A DNA stretch of 64,000 nt from Poritiphilus flavus. Lineage in GTDB: Bacteria; Bacteroidota; Bacteroidia; Flavobacteriales; Flavobacteriaceae. The notes below the pieces were generated by a model. The model was not told where the DNA came from and did not search any database. It worked only from the letters and a program-made list of their open reading frames with translations. The position numbers were made by a program, and so were the translations under genes. Below are positions 52,032 through 61,062 of the stretch, piece by piece (the first letter of the stretch is position 1; every line of letters starts with the position of its first letter). Location: NCBI RefSeq assembly GCF_009901585.1, contig NZ_WXYO01000007.1:248001-312000 (forward strand). The letters are read 5' to 3'.

Positions 52032-55000
52032 ATGGGAAAAAAATTACTCGTGAAAAAGATTACGGATCAGGATTCAGGCCTCTGGGAATGGCTGATACCT
52101 CTGTTCTTGATCTGTTTTTTGTTTTTTAGCTCCAATACCTTTGCGCTTTCGGGCCCGGAGGTACCCTCTTCCGAAGCACTCAACATTGACGGAGGGGAGA
52201 TTAGCGGTGGCCCTTTTGAGTTTTGTGTGGGTGATGGTATACCTGACAATGTATCCGGCATTACACTAACCGGAAACAATACTGAAAACTCTCAGTGGGT
52301 GGTCACCGATGAAGCCGGAACCATTCTCGGACTACCTCCAACTCCGGAAGCCGTAGATTTTGACGGAGCGGGTCCGGGAGTATGCCTGATCTGGCATCTG
52401 AGTTATGCGGACGGACTCTTAGGCCTGGAGGCAGGCAATAATACGGCAACCGACCTGATTGGAAGTTATGACTTCTCCAATTCCATTACCGTTTACAGAA
52501 ACCAACCAGACGGTGGAGTCCTTACCGGCGGGCCCTACGAGTTTATAGTAGGAGACGGAATTGCAGACAATGTATCTTCCGTGGAACTGTCCGGCAATTC
52601 AGGGGCTTATTCACAATGGGTAGTTACCGATGAAGCCGGAACCATTCTTGGACTTCCTCCATCTCCTGAAGCGGTTGACTTTGATGGCGCAGGACCAGGC
52701 GTTTGCCTGATCTGGCATTTGAGTTACGAGGACGGACTTACCGGCCTGGAAGCAGGTAACAATGCAACTACTGATCTACAGGGTTGTTATGACCTTTCTA
52801 ACGACATTCGTGTTGTTCGCCGTGAACTGGACGGTGGGACCATTAGCACAGAAGACGAAACAGAGCTTTGCCTGACAGGGGAGGAGATCTTCCTCAACTT
52901 TGAAGTTAGCGGGGAGTATGGCCTTAATACCTATTGGATACAGACTGAGCGGGCAAACGGAAAGATCATCAAGGTACAGTCTTCATCTGAATTCGGTTTT
53001 GATTTTCCGGCCTGGTGTACAATTTATCATATTTCTTTTGGAACGGTTACCGGCCTGAGTCCTGGAAATTTCATCGGAGATCTCGGGGGTACATTCGACC
53101 TTTCCAACGGGATAGATGTATATCGCTCTGAAGCTATCGGAGGGGAAATTTCAGGAGGACCTTTTCAATTTAGAGTAAGCGATGGCCAGGCAGACCATGT
53201 TTCGGGAGTTTATGTTTCCGGCAATAAAGGGGCTAATTCGCAATGGGTGGTAACAGACGAAGCAGGGACTATCCTGGGTTTGCCACCAACTCCGGAAGCG
53301 GTTGACTTTGATGGCGCAGGACCAGGTGTATGCCTGATCTGGCACCTTAGCTATGCCGATGGCCTTACAGGCCTGGAGGCTGGCAATAATGCCCTGACGG
53401 ATCTGGAAGGTTGTTATGACCTTTCTAACGAAGTTCGGGTAGAACGTATTGAAGTAATAGGCGGTGAGATCAGCGGGGGACCTTTTGAGTTCTGCGTGGG
53501 AGATGATGTGCCTGATAATGTTTCTGGAGTAAGCCTTAGCGGCAATTCAGGCTCTAATTCACAATGGGTGGTAACAGACGAAGCAGGGACTATCCTGGGC
53601 TTACCACCAACTCCGGAAGCGGTAGACTTTGATGGAGCAGGACCGGGTGTATGTCTGATCTGGCACCTTAGTTATGAAGACGGACTGACAGGCCTGGAAC
53701 CCGGGAATAACGCTCTAACGGACCTATATGGATACTACGATCTCTCCAATGAAATAAGGGTTTATAGAGATCAGCCTGAGGGAGGAGAAGTGACTGGCGG
53801 ACCATTTGAATTCCTGGTTGGTGATGGCCTTCCGGATAATATATGGGTAGACGTTTCAGGGAATAGCGGTGATAACTTCCAATGGGTGATTACCGATGAA
53901 GAAGGAAATATACTGGGACTTCCCGGGAATCCTGAAGAAGTGAATTTTGACGGCGCAGGACCAGGTGTCTGCCTGGTATGGCATTTGAGCTACTCCGACG
54001 GCCTGACCGGGCTGGAAATGGGTAATAACGCCTTGACCGACTTAGAAGGTTGCTATGACTTTTCTAATTATGCCAAGGTCGTACGGACTACAGTGAACGG
54101 AGGTGAGATCAGCGGCGGACCATTTGAATTCTGCGTAGGAGATGGAGAGGCGGACAACGTTTCTGGCATCACACTAAGCGGAAATATTGGGGCGAACTCT
54201 CAATGGGTGGTTACCGATGATTCGGGAACCATCCTTGGTCTGCCTCCAATGCCGAGCGCTGTTGATTTTGACGGTGCAGGGCCAGGACTATGCCTGATTT
54301 GGCACTTGAGCTATGCGGATGGACTAACCGGACTCGAAGCCGGGAACAACGCCCTTACTGACCTGGATGGAGATTACGACCTTTCTAATGAAATAGCTGT
54401 ATACAGAAATCAACCTGAAGGGGGCGAACTTTCCGGAGGACCATACGAATTCCTTGTTGGAGATGGAAATCCCGATAATGTGATGAACGTAGTCCTGAGT
54501 GGAAATAGTGGCGCTAATTCCCAATGGGTAGTTACCGATGAAGCAGGAACTATTTTAGGATTACCGCCTGCACCGGAAGCTGTTGATTTTGATGGAGCCG
54601 GTCCTGGTGTCTGCCTGATCTGGCACCTGAGCTATGCCGATGGTCTGATGGGCCTGGAAGCGGGCAACAATGCACTAACCGATCTCTATGGATGTTATGA
54701 CCTTTCCAATGAGGTCCGCGTAGTACGCAAAACAGTTAGTGGTGGTGAAATCGCCGGGGGTCCTTTTGAGTTTTGTGTGGGTGATGACCAGCCGGACAAT
54801 GTCTCTGGTGTCACGCTTAACGGAAACGTAGGTCCCAACTCCCAATGGGTGGTAACCGATGAAGCAGGAATGATCCTTGGCCTGCCTCCAAACCCGGAAG
54901 CTGTAAACTTTGATGGGGCCGGCCCTGGCGTTTGCCTGATCTGGCACCTTAGCTATGAAGACGGCCTGACCGGCCTGGAAGCAGGGAATAATGCGCTTAC

Positions 55001-55637
55001 GGACCTTATGGGTTATTACGACCTCTCTAATGATATTCGGGTATACCGAAACCAGCCTGAAGGAGGCGAGATAAGCGGTGGTCCCTTTGAATTTACTGTA
55101 GGCGATGGTGTGCCCGACAATGTTTCCGGGGTTAGTGTTAGCGGAAACAGCGGCGCTAATTCCCAATGGGTGGTGACCGATGAAGAAGGGCTCATTCTTG
55201 GCCTGCCACCAAATCCGGAAGCAGTAGACTTCGACGGAGCAGGAGTTGGTGTATGTCTGATATGGCATTTGAGCTATGCGGACGGACTCACCGGACTGGA
55301 AGCAGGAAACAATGCGCTGACTGACCTTGTCGGTTGTTATGACCTCTCAAACGAGGTGAGGGTGGAACGCGTAGACGCGCAAGCCGGCAAAAGCAGTGTT
55401 ACACTCTTCCCAATACCGGCAAAAGGAGTGCTGAACGTGGTTTCTAAAGAAATGGATGCCAGTAAGGCTTCATTTAACCTGTTCGACCTTGGAGGCAATA
55501 ATATTACCGCGAGACTAAGGCCAATAGATGATGAGGGAACATCCTTCGATATCCAATCCCTTCCAAGCGGGATGTACTTTTTGCAGATCAGGGACGAAAA
55601 CGGCAGATCCTATACCAAAAAGATAATTAAGCAATAA
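52032..55637 (+). CDS. Large secreted repeat protein with type IX sorting domain
   Basis: The 1201-residue protein has a signal peptide (LFLICFLFFSSNTFA), then ten repeats of ~106 residues (about 102 in the third), then a type IX sorting domain at the C-terminus (SVTLFPIPAKGVLNVVS to YTKKIIKQ). A typical unit runs GGEISGGPFEFCVGDG, SQWVVTDEAGTILGLPP, VDFDGAGPGVCLIWHLSY, GLEAGNNALTDL, YDLSN. Odd repeats carry a Cys in EFCVGD, even repeats one in GCYDLSN, and all carry one in the GVCLIWH segment. The third repeat is divergent. It is expected to be exported by the PorX-regulated type IX system and displayed or released; the ligand is unknown. Confidence 0.88.
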   Translation: MGKKLLVKKITDQDSGLWEWLIPLFLICFLFFSSNTFALSGPEVPSSEALNIDGGEISGGPFEFCVGDGIPDNVSGITLTGNNTENSQWVVTDEAGTILGLPPTPEAVDFDGAGPGVCLIWHLSYADGLLGLEAGNNTATDLIGSYDFSNSITVYRNQPDGGVLTGGPYEFIVGDGIADNVSSVELSGNSGAYSQWVVTDEAGTILGLPPSPEAVDFDGAGPGVCLIWHLSYEDGLTGLEAGNNATTDLQGCYDLSNDIRVVRRELDGGTISTEDETELCLTGEEIFLNFEVSGEYGLNTYWIQTERANGKIIKVQSSSEFGFDFPAWCTIYHISFGTVTGLSPGNFIGDLGGTFDLSNGIDVYRSEAIGGEISGGPFQFRVSDGQADHVSGVYVSGNKGANSQWVVTDEAGTILGLPPTPEAVDFDGAGPGVCLIWHLSYADGLTGLEAGNNALTDLEGCYDLSNEVRVERIEVIGGEISGGPFEFCVGDDVPDNVSGVSLSGNSGSNSQWVVTDEAGTILGLPPTPEAVDFDGAGPGVCLIWHLSYEDGLTGLEPGNNALTDLYGYYDLSNEIRVYRDQPEGGEVTGGPFEFLVGDGLPDNIWVDVSGNSGDNFQWVITDEEGNILGLPGNPEEVNFDGAGPGVCLVWHLSYSDGLTGLEMGNNALTDLEGCYDFSNYAKVVRTTVNGGEISGGPFEFCVGDGEADNVSGITLSGNIGANSQWVVTDDSGTILGLPPMPSAVDFDGAGPGLCLIWHLSYADGLTGLEAGNNALTDLDGDYDLSNEIAVYRNQPEGGELSGGPYEFLVGDGNPDNVMNVVLSGNSGANSQWVVTDEAGTILGLPPAPEAVDFDGAGPGVCLIWHLSYADGLMGLEAGNNALTDLYGCYDLSNEVRVVRKTVSGGEIAGGPFEFCVGDDQPDNVSGVTLNGNVGPNSQWVVTDEAGMILGLPPNPEAVNFDGAGPGVCLIWHLSYEDGLTGLEAGNNALTDLMGYYDLSNDIRVYRNQPEGGEISGGPFEFTVGDGVPDNVSGVSVSGNSGANSQWVVTDEEGLILGLPPNPEAVDFDGAGVGVCLIWHLSYADGLTGLEAGNNALTDLVGCYDLSNEVRVERVDAQAGKSSVTLFPIPAKGVLNVVSKEMDASKASFNLFDLGGNNITARLRPIDDEGTSFDIQSLPSGMYFLQIRDENGRSYTKKIIKQ

Positions 55638-55661
55638 CCATTAACATTAGTTTATCTGAAG

Positions 55662-55690
55662 AACCTTGGGATCCCGTTCCCAAGGTTTTT
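55662..55690 (+). terminator. Terminator of the repeat-protein gene
   Basis: Arms AACCTTGGGA (55662-55671) and TCCCAAGGTT (55678-55687) enclose a 6-base loop, and a T-run ends at 55690. It is 24 bases past the stop codon. Confidence 0.93.
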
Positions 55691-55858
55691 GTTTTCGCTG
55701 ATCTGACCTAATGCTACAATAAATATGAAGATTTTAAAAGTTTAAACTTTTGTGATACTTATGCCACTTTCTTTGGCTTAATTTACATCGTATGGAAGTT
55801 CGGATCGTCCGTGCTGTTCTATACACTTTAATTGTTAGGTTGTTGTTTGTTTTAAATG

Positions 55859-55890
55859 AAAAGACCTTGGAATAAGCTCCAAGGTCTTTT
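55859..55890. terminator. Terminator of the gene at 55914, minus strand
   Basis: Arms AAAAGACCTTGGA (55859-55871) and TCCAAGGTCTTTT (55878-55890) enclose a 6-base loop, with T/A on both sides so that it can work in both directions. It lies 23 bases after the minus-strand stop codon. Confidence 0.9.
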
Positions 55891-55913
55891 ACTTTGCCAT
55901 AACATGAATTTCT

Positions 55914-56396
55914 TTAGGGCCAGGGATCTATATTTTCGTTGATGTTGTCAAAATTGTAGTCTCCAACCTTGTTCTTTCGATGCCATATCACTAATACGGT
56001 TAGTGCCATAAGGCTGAGCTGTAAGCAGAATATCAAGATCCCCATGGGCAGAAATGTTCCGGGCAGAATATGGTCCTCATAGTCTTTATAGCTCATTAAA
56101 ATGTAAAATGTATCGCTCGCCTTAAAGAGATATATCAGGAAAATAGCATAGAGAGCATATTCCAGGTTTCTCATGGCAGGGTCTGTATACTCTTCCTCCC
56201 TGATCTTAAATCTAAGGACATATAGGTAGGTAAAGTGTATAATAGTAAGCAGCGGAAAAATATAATTATCAAACTTTACCAGGTAAAACTTATTGGTATA
56301 GAGCCCGTAAAAGTTTAGTACTATCAACGAGATCAGCACACCTATAGTCAACGCCAGACACCTATTTAAGGTAAATAGTTTTAAGATCGAGTTCAT
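55914..56396 (-). CDS. Integral membrane protein of unknown function
   Basis: From the ATG at 56394-56396 the protein has 160 residues; a TTG five codons earlier is possible. Four hydrophobic helices (about 9-29, 36-60, 77-97, 113-135) are present, with Lys/Arg/Asp-rich loops. I do not recognise a family. It stands alone, in convergent arrangement with the repeat-protein gene, and has its own terminator. The DUF418 gene is upstream on the same strand. Confidence 0.6.
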   Translation of the reverse strand: MNSILKLFTLNRCLALTIGVLISLIVLNFYGLYTNKFYLVKFDNYIFPLLTIIHFTYLYVLRFKIREEEYTDPAMRNLEYALYAIFLIYLFKASDTFYILMSYKDYEDHILPGTFLPMGILIFCLQLSLMALTVLVIWHRKNKVGDYNFDNINENIDPWP

Positions 56397-56547
56397 ATAA
56401 GTAGGTTTCAAGGTTTTGGGGACCTTGTACGCAGTCTAAAACGACTACGGTGAAACCTTTATTTCAAAAAAATCGATGAAGCGCACGCAATGTTGAGTAA
56501 CCTCTGATTCTTGTGGCGAAACCCTATTAATTGTAAGTCCGAAATCC

Positions 56548-57783
56548 TTAAACTACCGCTTTGTCGATCATCTTCCTTTTACGGAAAGGATAGCGCCTGA
56601 AATAAGTAAGGCTGCGCCATATCCACTCCAGTGGCCCATAATAGAAATAGCGGAGCCACCATTTGCTCAGTAGCATTTGTACAACGATGATTCCCAGGGC
56701 GATAAGGAAGGTGTAGCTGTTCCTTATTTCTCCAAGATATCCCAATCCCCAGCCAAAAAACAGAAAAGTCCCAGCAATGCTTTGAAAAACATAATTGCTA
56801 AGCGCCATTCTTCCGTAAGGAGCGAATTTCGATAACCATTTCCGCGGTTTCTTCATTCGATAACAAATGACAAAGAGAGACAGGATTATGAAGGTCATCG
56901 CAATATTGTTAAGGTCCAAAGCTGTCAGGCCTATCATAGCCAGCCAATTGTCAAAAGTCACTTCGGGGCCAAGATTTGCAAATGCCAGAATGGTAAGTCC
57001 GATGGAGACCACAAATAAGGCGATTGACCAAAGCAGTACATTTTTAACCAGCTTTTTGTGTTCTATAAAGTTTTTGAACAACCCCAGTCTGCCTACCATA
57101 AGTCCCAAAAGGAAAAATCCAAGTGTCAGATACGCCCTTCCAAAAATGCCCAACTGAAAGTCAGCTTTCATTAAATGTCCTTCTGTAGCGTTGGAGTAGA
57201 AGACCTCTTGTATTGTTCCTGTTTTCAGAATTTCAAAATAGTTTGCGATAAGCGGACTTGCGGGGGTGAGTTCACCCGGAAAGAACAGGTTTGCATCCTT
57301 AAATATGGCAAAGATCACAAAACGCCCTACACCAATGAATAGTAAGGATGCCAGGGCTATCAACCACTTATTGGAAACCTTATAGAAAGGGATCAAAAAA
57401 ATACCCAGGACCGCATATATGGTAAGGATGTCCCCTCTGTAAAACATATGATGCAAATAACCGATCCCAAGCAGTAGCATTAGTCTCCAGAAAAAGCGCG
57501 CCCGGAAGTCCTCACCTCTGTCATAGGCGGAATCCATTTGTAAAAAGAAGCTCAGCCCAAAAAGAAAGGAGAACAAGGCAAAAAACTTTCCTCTTAAAAG
57601 TAAAAAAATGAAGCCGTCAACAATGTTGTCGGCAATACCCTGATGAGTGGCTTCCATAGCGCCCTCAGGCGTCGGAGCTCCAACATAATTCTCAACAATA
57701 TGAACGATTACAATACCGGCAAGGGAAAATCCACGTAAGGCATCAACGATCTCCAGCCGTTTTTTAGGGGTTGTGGTGGTCAT
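56548..57783 (-). CDS. DUF418 family membrane protein
   Basis: This 411-residue protein has about ten membrane helices and the DUF418 start RLEIVDALRGFSLAGIVIVH. The C-terminal DUF418 region has FAPYGRMALSNYVFQSIAGT and GPLEWIWRSLTYFR, the most conserved parts. The family is related to acyltransferase-3 and DUF1624 proteins, and a role in the transfer of acyl groups to envelope molecules is suspected, but no substrate is known. It is a single-gene unit. Confidence 0.88.
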   Translation of the reverse strand: MTTTTPKKRLEIVDALRGFSLAGIVIVHIVENYVGAPTPEGAMEATHQGIADNIVDGFIFLLLRGKFFALFSFLFGLSFFLQMDSAYDRGEDFRARFFWRLMLLLGIGYLHHMFYRGDILTIYAVLGIFLIPFYKVSNKWLIALASLLFIGVGRFVIFAIFKDANLFFPGELTPASPLIANYFEILKTGTIQEVFYSNATEGHLMKADFQLGIFGRAYLTLGFFLLGLMVGRLGLFKNFIEHKKLVKNVLLWSIALFVVSIGLTILAFANLGPEVTFDNWLAMIGLTALDLNNIAMTFIILSLFVICYRMKKPRKWLSKFAPYGRMALSNYVFQSIAGTFLFFGWGLGYLGEIRNSYTFLIALGIIVVQMLLSKWWLRYFYYGPLEWIWRSLTYFRRYPFRKRKMIDKAVV

Positions 57784-57890
57784 GAGGTGTTGTTTATTGA
57801 TTGATAGACAATAAGTAAGATGACCTTTAGGGAAAAATGTTACATAATATCAGCTCAAATTTGAAAAAAAAGGGATTTTTTTAAGCAATA

Positions 57891-57919
57891 AAAAACCTGC
57901 TGGAAAAACTCCAGCAGGT
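57891..57919 (-). terminator. Terminator for the gene at 57950
   Basis: Arms ACCTGCTGG (57895-57903) and CCAGCAGGT (57911-57919) enclose a 7-base loop. On the minus strand a T-run of five (complement of A at 57891-57895) follows. It is about 30 bases after the stop codon. Confidence 0.9.
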
Positions 57920-57949
57920 CCGGCTGATTTAGGCTGGTTAGTTTCCGTT

Positions 57950-58390
57950 TTAGCTCAGCCAAAGCTTTTTGTCTGCCAAACGTGCAAAAAACACCAGGGC
58001 AATTCCAACAATGATCACGAACAGGGGAATTATGAGTCCCTGAACCTGCCCGTATAATTCTACTGAATTCGTCATAAAAAAACCATGGGCCATTTGGACC
58101 AGGATAGCCAAAAGGCTCAATGTCAGAACAGGTTTTGCCCATTTTTTCCGAAGAAGCAAAGCAATACATCCTAAAAGGCCACCCCAGGTAGCTATAGCAA
58201 AAGCTGCAGTAACCCAGGCGGGGGTACTATCGAATAATGCTGCCTGCTCCGGGCTTAGGTCTGCCCTGATCTGATCTTTCATAAAAGCGCTTCCCAGATA
58301 GGCCCAAACGCCTACCAGGTTCCATAATAGCGCCAAAACCGTTACAACCCAATACCAGGTTGGCGGCTTACTGCTGGATTTTTCAGTCAT
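57950..58390 (-). CDS. Small four-TM membrane protein
   Basis: This 146-residue protein has four hydrophobic segments (about 12-33, 58-80, 87-105, 117-138). The loop DQIRADLSPEQAALFDSTPAW is distinctive. I know proteins like it in flavobacteria, sometimes with unreliable sugar-transporter labels; there is no transporter signature. It has its own terminator and is divergent from the pseudouridine synthase gene. Confidence 0.65.
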   Translation of the reverse strand: MTEKSSSKPPTWYWVVTVLALLWNLVGVWAYLGSAFMKDQIRADLSPEQAALFDSTPAWVTAAFAIATWGGLLGCIALLLRKKWAKPVLTLSLLAILVQMAHGFFMTNSVELYGQVQGLIIPLFVIIVGIALVFFARLADKKLWLS

Positions 58391-58560
58391 ATAAATTTGG
58401 TTTAGTTGTTCGGTTTAAGGTACAAAAAAATACAGAATACAAATTGCGAATGGCTGCCGCTTTTCGTTCAGATACCAACCAAAGCGCCAAATGAGCTTAC
58501 CGGAACGTAGCGGTAAATTTCCCTGAAGCGATTTTATCAGTTACTCCTTAAATTTATACT

Positions 58561-59355
58561 ATGGATAAAAGATACTATTACCTGATCCGCTTGCAATACC
58601 TGGGGTTCCGCTATAGTGGTTGGCAAAAACAACCGGAATACAAAACCATTGAAGGAATGCTGCTTAAAACCCTGAAATTCGCACTGCCAGAACGGGATTA
58701 CAAAATACTTGGAGCAGGCAGGACAGATGCCAAGGTTTCTGCCGAACAAGCTGCCTTTGAGCTATTTCTCAAAGGAGCCCCACTGGTGGATATGAAGCTC
58801 TTTCTGGAGACGATGAATAGCAATTTACCTCCTGATATTAAATTGATTAATATAGATGAAGTTAATGAAAACTTCAATATTATTAACCAATCAAAAATTA
58901 AAGAATATCATTACTTTTTCTCCTATGGTTCTAAGAATCACCCATTTTGTGCTCCGCTAATGGCCAATTTTCTTTTTCCTCTTGATATTGATTTGATGAA
59001 GCACGCGGCCACACTTTTCGCGGGCACCTATGATCTCAGGGCCTATACGACCAGGAGTAACGAAAACAAGCAATTTGTGAGAACAATTACGGCCTGTGAG
59101 CTGGTTGAAAATACCCTGATGCAGGCCAGTTTCTTTCCGGAGAAAAGTTATGTGCTCAAGGTAAGCGGCCCCGGTTTTATGAGGTATCAGATACGGATGA
59201 TCATGGGCGCTTTGGTGGAATTGGGTAGGGGAGCCCTTAGTTTAGACACCATAAAGCAATCCCTTCAACCCAACTCTGATGTGCAATTCTCTTTTGTAGC
59301 ACCGGGATCCGGACTGCAGCTGGCCAGGCTGGAGTTTCACGCCAACCCTTTGTAA
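58561..59355 (+). CDS. TruA-family tRNA pseudouridine synthase
   Basis: This 264-residue protein has the TruA fold: RLQYLGFRYSGWQKQPEYKT at the start, the catalytic Asp in GAGRTDAKVSA (usual motif GRTDxGVHA), and KEYHYFFSYG and SGPGFMRYQIRMIMGALVELG in the second half. TruA isomerises uridines at positions 38-40 of tRNAs. The altered residues after the catalytic Asp (KVSA in place of GVHA) suggest a divergent paralogue, which could have another target. It is followed by two hydrolases, with separate regulation likely. Confidence 0.85.
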   Translation: MDKRYYYLIRLQYLGFRYSGWQKQPEYKTIEGMLLKTLKFALPERDYKILGAGRTDAKVSAEQAAFELFLKGAPLVDMKLFLETMNSNLPPDIKLINIDEVNENFNIINQSKIKEYHYFFSYGSKNHPFCAPLMANFLFPLDIDLMKHAATLFAGTYDLRAYTTRSNENKQFVRTITACELVENTLMQASFFPEKSYVLKVSGPGFMRYQIRMIMGALVELGRGALSLDTIKQSLQPNSDVQFSFVAPGSGLQLARLEFHANPL

Positions 59356-59384
59356 GACCGAGATTTTTTGTACATTGAAAATAA

Positions 59385-60263
59385 ATGACTTCCATGCCGG
59401 TTTGGGCTTACATTCTGCTGATCATTCTCGCGATCTACGCGATCATTAGTCTATTGCTGTATTTCTTGCAGGATTATTTCATGTTCAAACCCGAAAAACT
59501 ACCCAAGGATTTCCAGTTTTATTATGACAACCAGGTGATCGAGGAATACAATGTGGAAACCAGGGATGGAGAAACCTTGAACGGTCTCCATTTTAAGACT
59601 CCAAACCCCAGAGGGATTGTGTTTTATTTAAAGGGAAATTCCAAGAGCATCAAAGGCTGGGGCAAATTCGCGGTAGATTTTACCAGGCACCGTTATGACG
59701 TGATTATGGTAGACTACAGGGGATTCGGAAAAAGTACGGGAAGGCGGAGCCAGAAGGCCATTAAGCGGGATATGCAGGTGGTCTATAACAAGATCAGGGA
59801 GAAAGTCGCGGAAAAGTATATTGTGCTATACGGCCGCTCTCTGGGATCCGGATTCGCTGCCAAGTTAGCTTCGATGAACAATCCCAGGATGCTTATCCTG
59901 GATGCCCCTTATTACAGCCTCAGGAAGGTGGCTAAGAAATATATTCCCTTCATGCCGCTCTCCTTGTTGTTGAAATTTCCCATGCCCACTTACAAATGGC
60001 TTAAATACGTCAACTGCCCGATTCATATTATTCACGGCACAGATGACAAGTTAATACCCTATAAGACCAGTGTAAAACTTTCCAAGATCAAACCAAAACT
60101 CACAACACTCTACACTGTAATAGGAGGAGGGCATAAAAACCTGAACAATTTTGAGTCTTACCATAAAATGCTAAGCGCGATCTTAACCACCAAACCAAAG
60201 AAAGTAAACCTTGAAGGATCGAGTATTGAAGTAAATCATTCCTCAAAACGCATCAATGCCTAG
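59385..60263 (+). CDS. Membrane-anchored alpha/beta hydrolase, copy 1
   Basis: This 292-residue protein has an N-terminal membrane helix (WAYILLIILAIYAIISLLLYF) and an alpha/beta hydrolase domain related to the second copy downstream. The nucleophile elbow is LYGRSLGSG (Ser), the acid is in IHGTDDKLIPY and the His in GGGHKNL. The oxyanion segment reads VFYLKGNSKS, in which Lys replaces the usual His of HGN. The paralogue has ILYFHGNAGD. The overlap with the next gene is eight bases. The substrate is unknown. It may be a serine peptidase or esterase of the BAAT/YqjT kind. Confidence 0.8.
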   Translation: MTSMPVWAYILLIILAIYAIISLLLYFLQDYFMFKPEKLPKDFQFYYDNQVIEEYNVETRDGETLNGLHFKTPNPRGIVFYLKGNSKSIKGWGKFAVDFTRHRYDVIMVDYRGFGKSTGRRSQKAIKRDMQVVYNKIREKVAEKYIVLYGRSLGSGFAAKLASMNNPRMLILDAPYYSLRKVAKKYIPFMPLSLLLKFPMPTYKWLKYVNCPIHIIHGTDDKLIPYKTSVKLSKIKPKLTTLYTVIGGGHKNLNNFESYHKMLSAILTTKPKKVNLEGSSIEVNHSSKRINA

Positions 60264-61062
60264 GTTGAAAAAGTTTGGGCTAGCCGCATTCTCAGGGTAT
60301 CTTATTATTGCAGCGATGTTGTATTTATTACAGGAAAGACTCATTTTTTTGCCCACAAAATTACCTGCGGACTATCAGTTTAGCTTTACCCAGCCATTTC
60401 AAGAGGTTTTTTTGAAAGCCGGAGATGAGGCGCTGCTAAATGGAATTCATTTTACACTGGATAACCCAAGGGGGGTGATCCTGTATTTTCACGGAAATGC
60501 CGGAGACCTTAGCAGATGGGGGCAGATCACTTCTTTCTTTACAACAAAGGGATATGAAGTGATTGTGATGGATTACCGCACCTACGGTAAGAGCACAGGA
60601 AAGCTAAGTGAAGCGGTTTTATATACGGATGCAGCCTTGTTTTACAACTACGCCCAATCTAAATTCCCGGAAGATAAGATCATAGTCTACGGGCGTTCTT
60701 TAGGTACTGGAATTGCCTCTAAAATAGCTTCTTTAAATAATCCATCTAAACTAATACTTGAAACACCTTACTACAGTCTTGAAGATGTTGGCAAGTCCAG
60801 GTTCCCCTGGTTACCGGTTAAACTTCTCAGTCGTTATGCTATGCGATCTTATGAATTCGTGGCTCAGGTTAATTGTCCTATCACCATATTGCACGGTACC
60901 AGGGATCAGGTTGTGCCCTTTGAGTCTGGAGAGAAGCTCTTTGAGGCCATTCCGGGTAAGCAAAAAAAAATGATCGTAATAGAAGGGGGTGGGCACAATA
61001 ACCTCGCAGGTTATGAGGCTTACCAAAATGCCATTAATGCCATATTGCTGGAGACCAATTAG
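60256..61062 (+). CDS. Membrane-anchored alpha/beta hydrolase, copy 2
   Basis: This 268-residue paralogue of the preceding protein shares the same layout: an N-terminal helix (FSGYLIIAAMLYLLQERLIF), FLPTKLPADYQF, ILYFHGNAGD, VYGRSLGTGIASKIASLN with the nucleophile Ser, LHGTRDQVVPF with the acid, and GGGHNNLAGY with the His. All catalytic parts are standard. The two genes clearly arose by tandem duplication. The stop overlaps the end of the cysM gene on the other strand by four bases. Confidence 0.85.
   Translation: MPRLKKFGLAAFSGYLIIAAMLYLLQERLIFLPTKLPADYQFSFTQPFQEVFLKAGDEALLNGIHFTLDNPRGVILYFHGNAGDLSRWGQITSFFTTKGYEVIVMDYRTYGKSTGKLSEAVLYTDAALFYNYAQSKFPEDKIIVYGRSLGTGIASKIASLNNPSKLILETPYYSLEDVGKSRFPWLPVKLLSRYAMRSYEFVAQVNCPITILHGTRDQVVPFESGEKLFEAIPGKQKKMIVIEGGGHNNLAGYEAYQNAINAILLETN

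Noticed and set aside
52032-55637. Mobile element or misassembly as source of the long direct repeats
   Set aside because: The repeats stay in one frame in one ORF with a signal peptide and sorting domain; they are protein domains with synonymous divergence.
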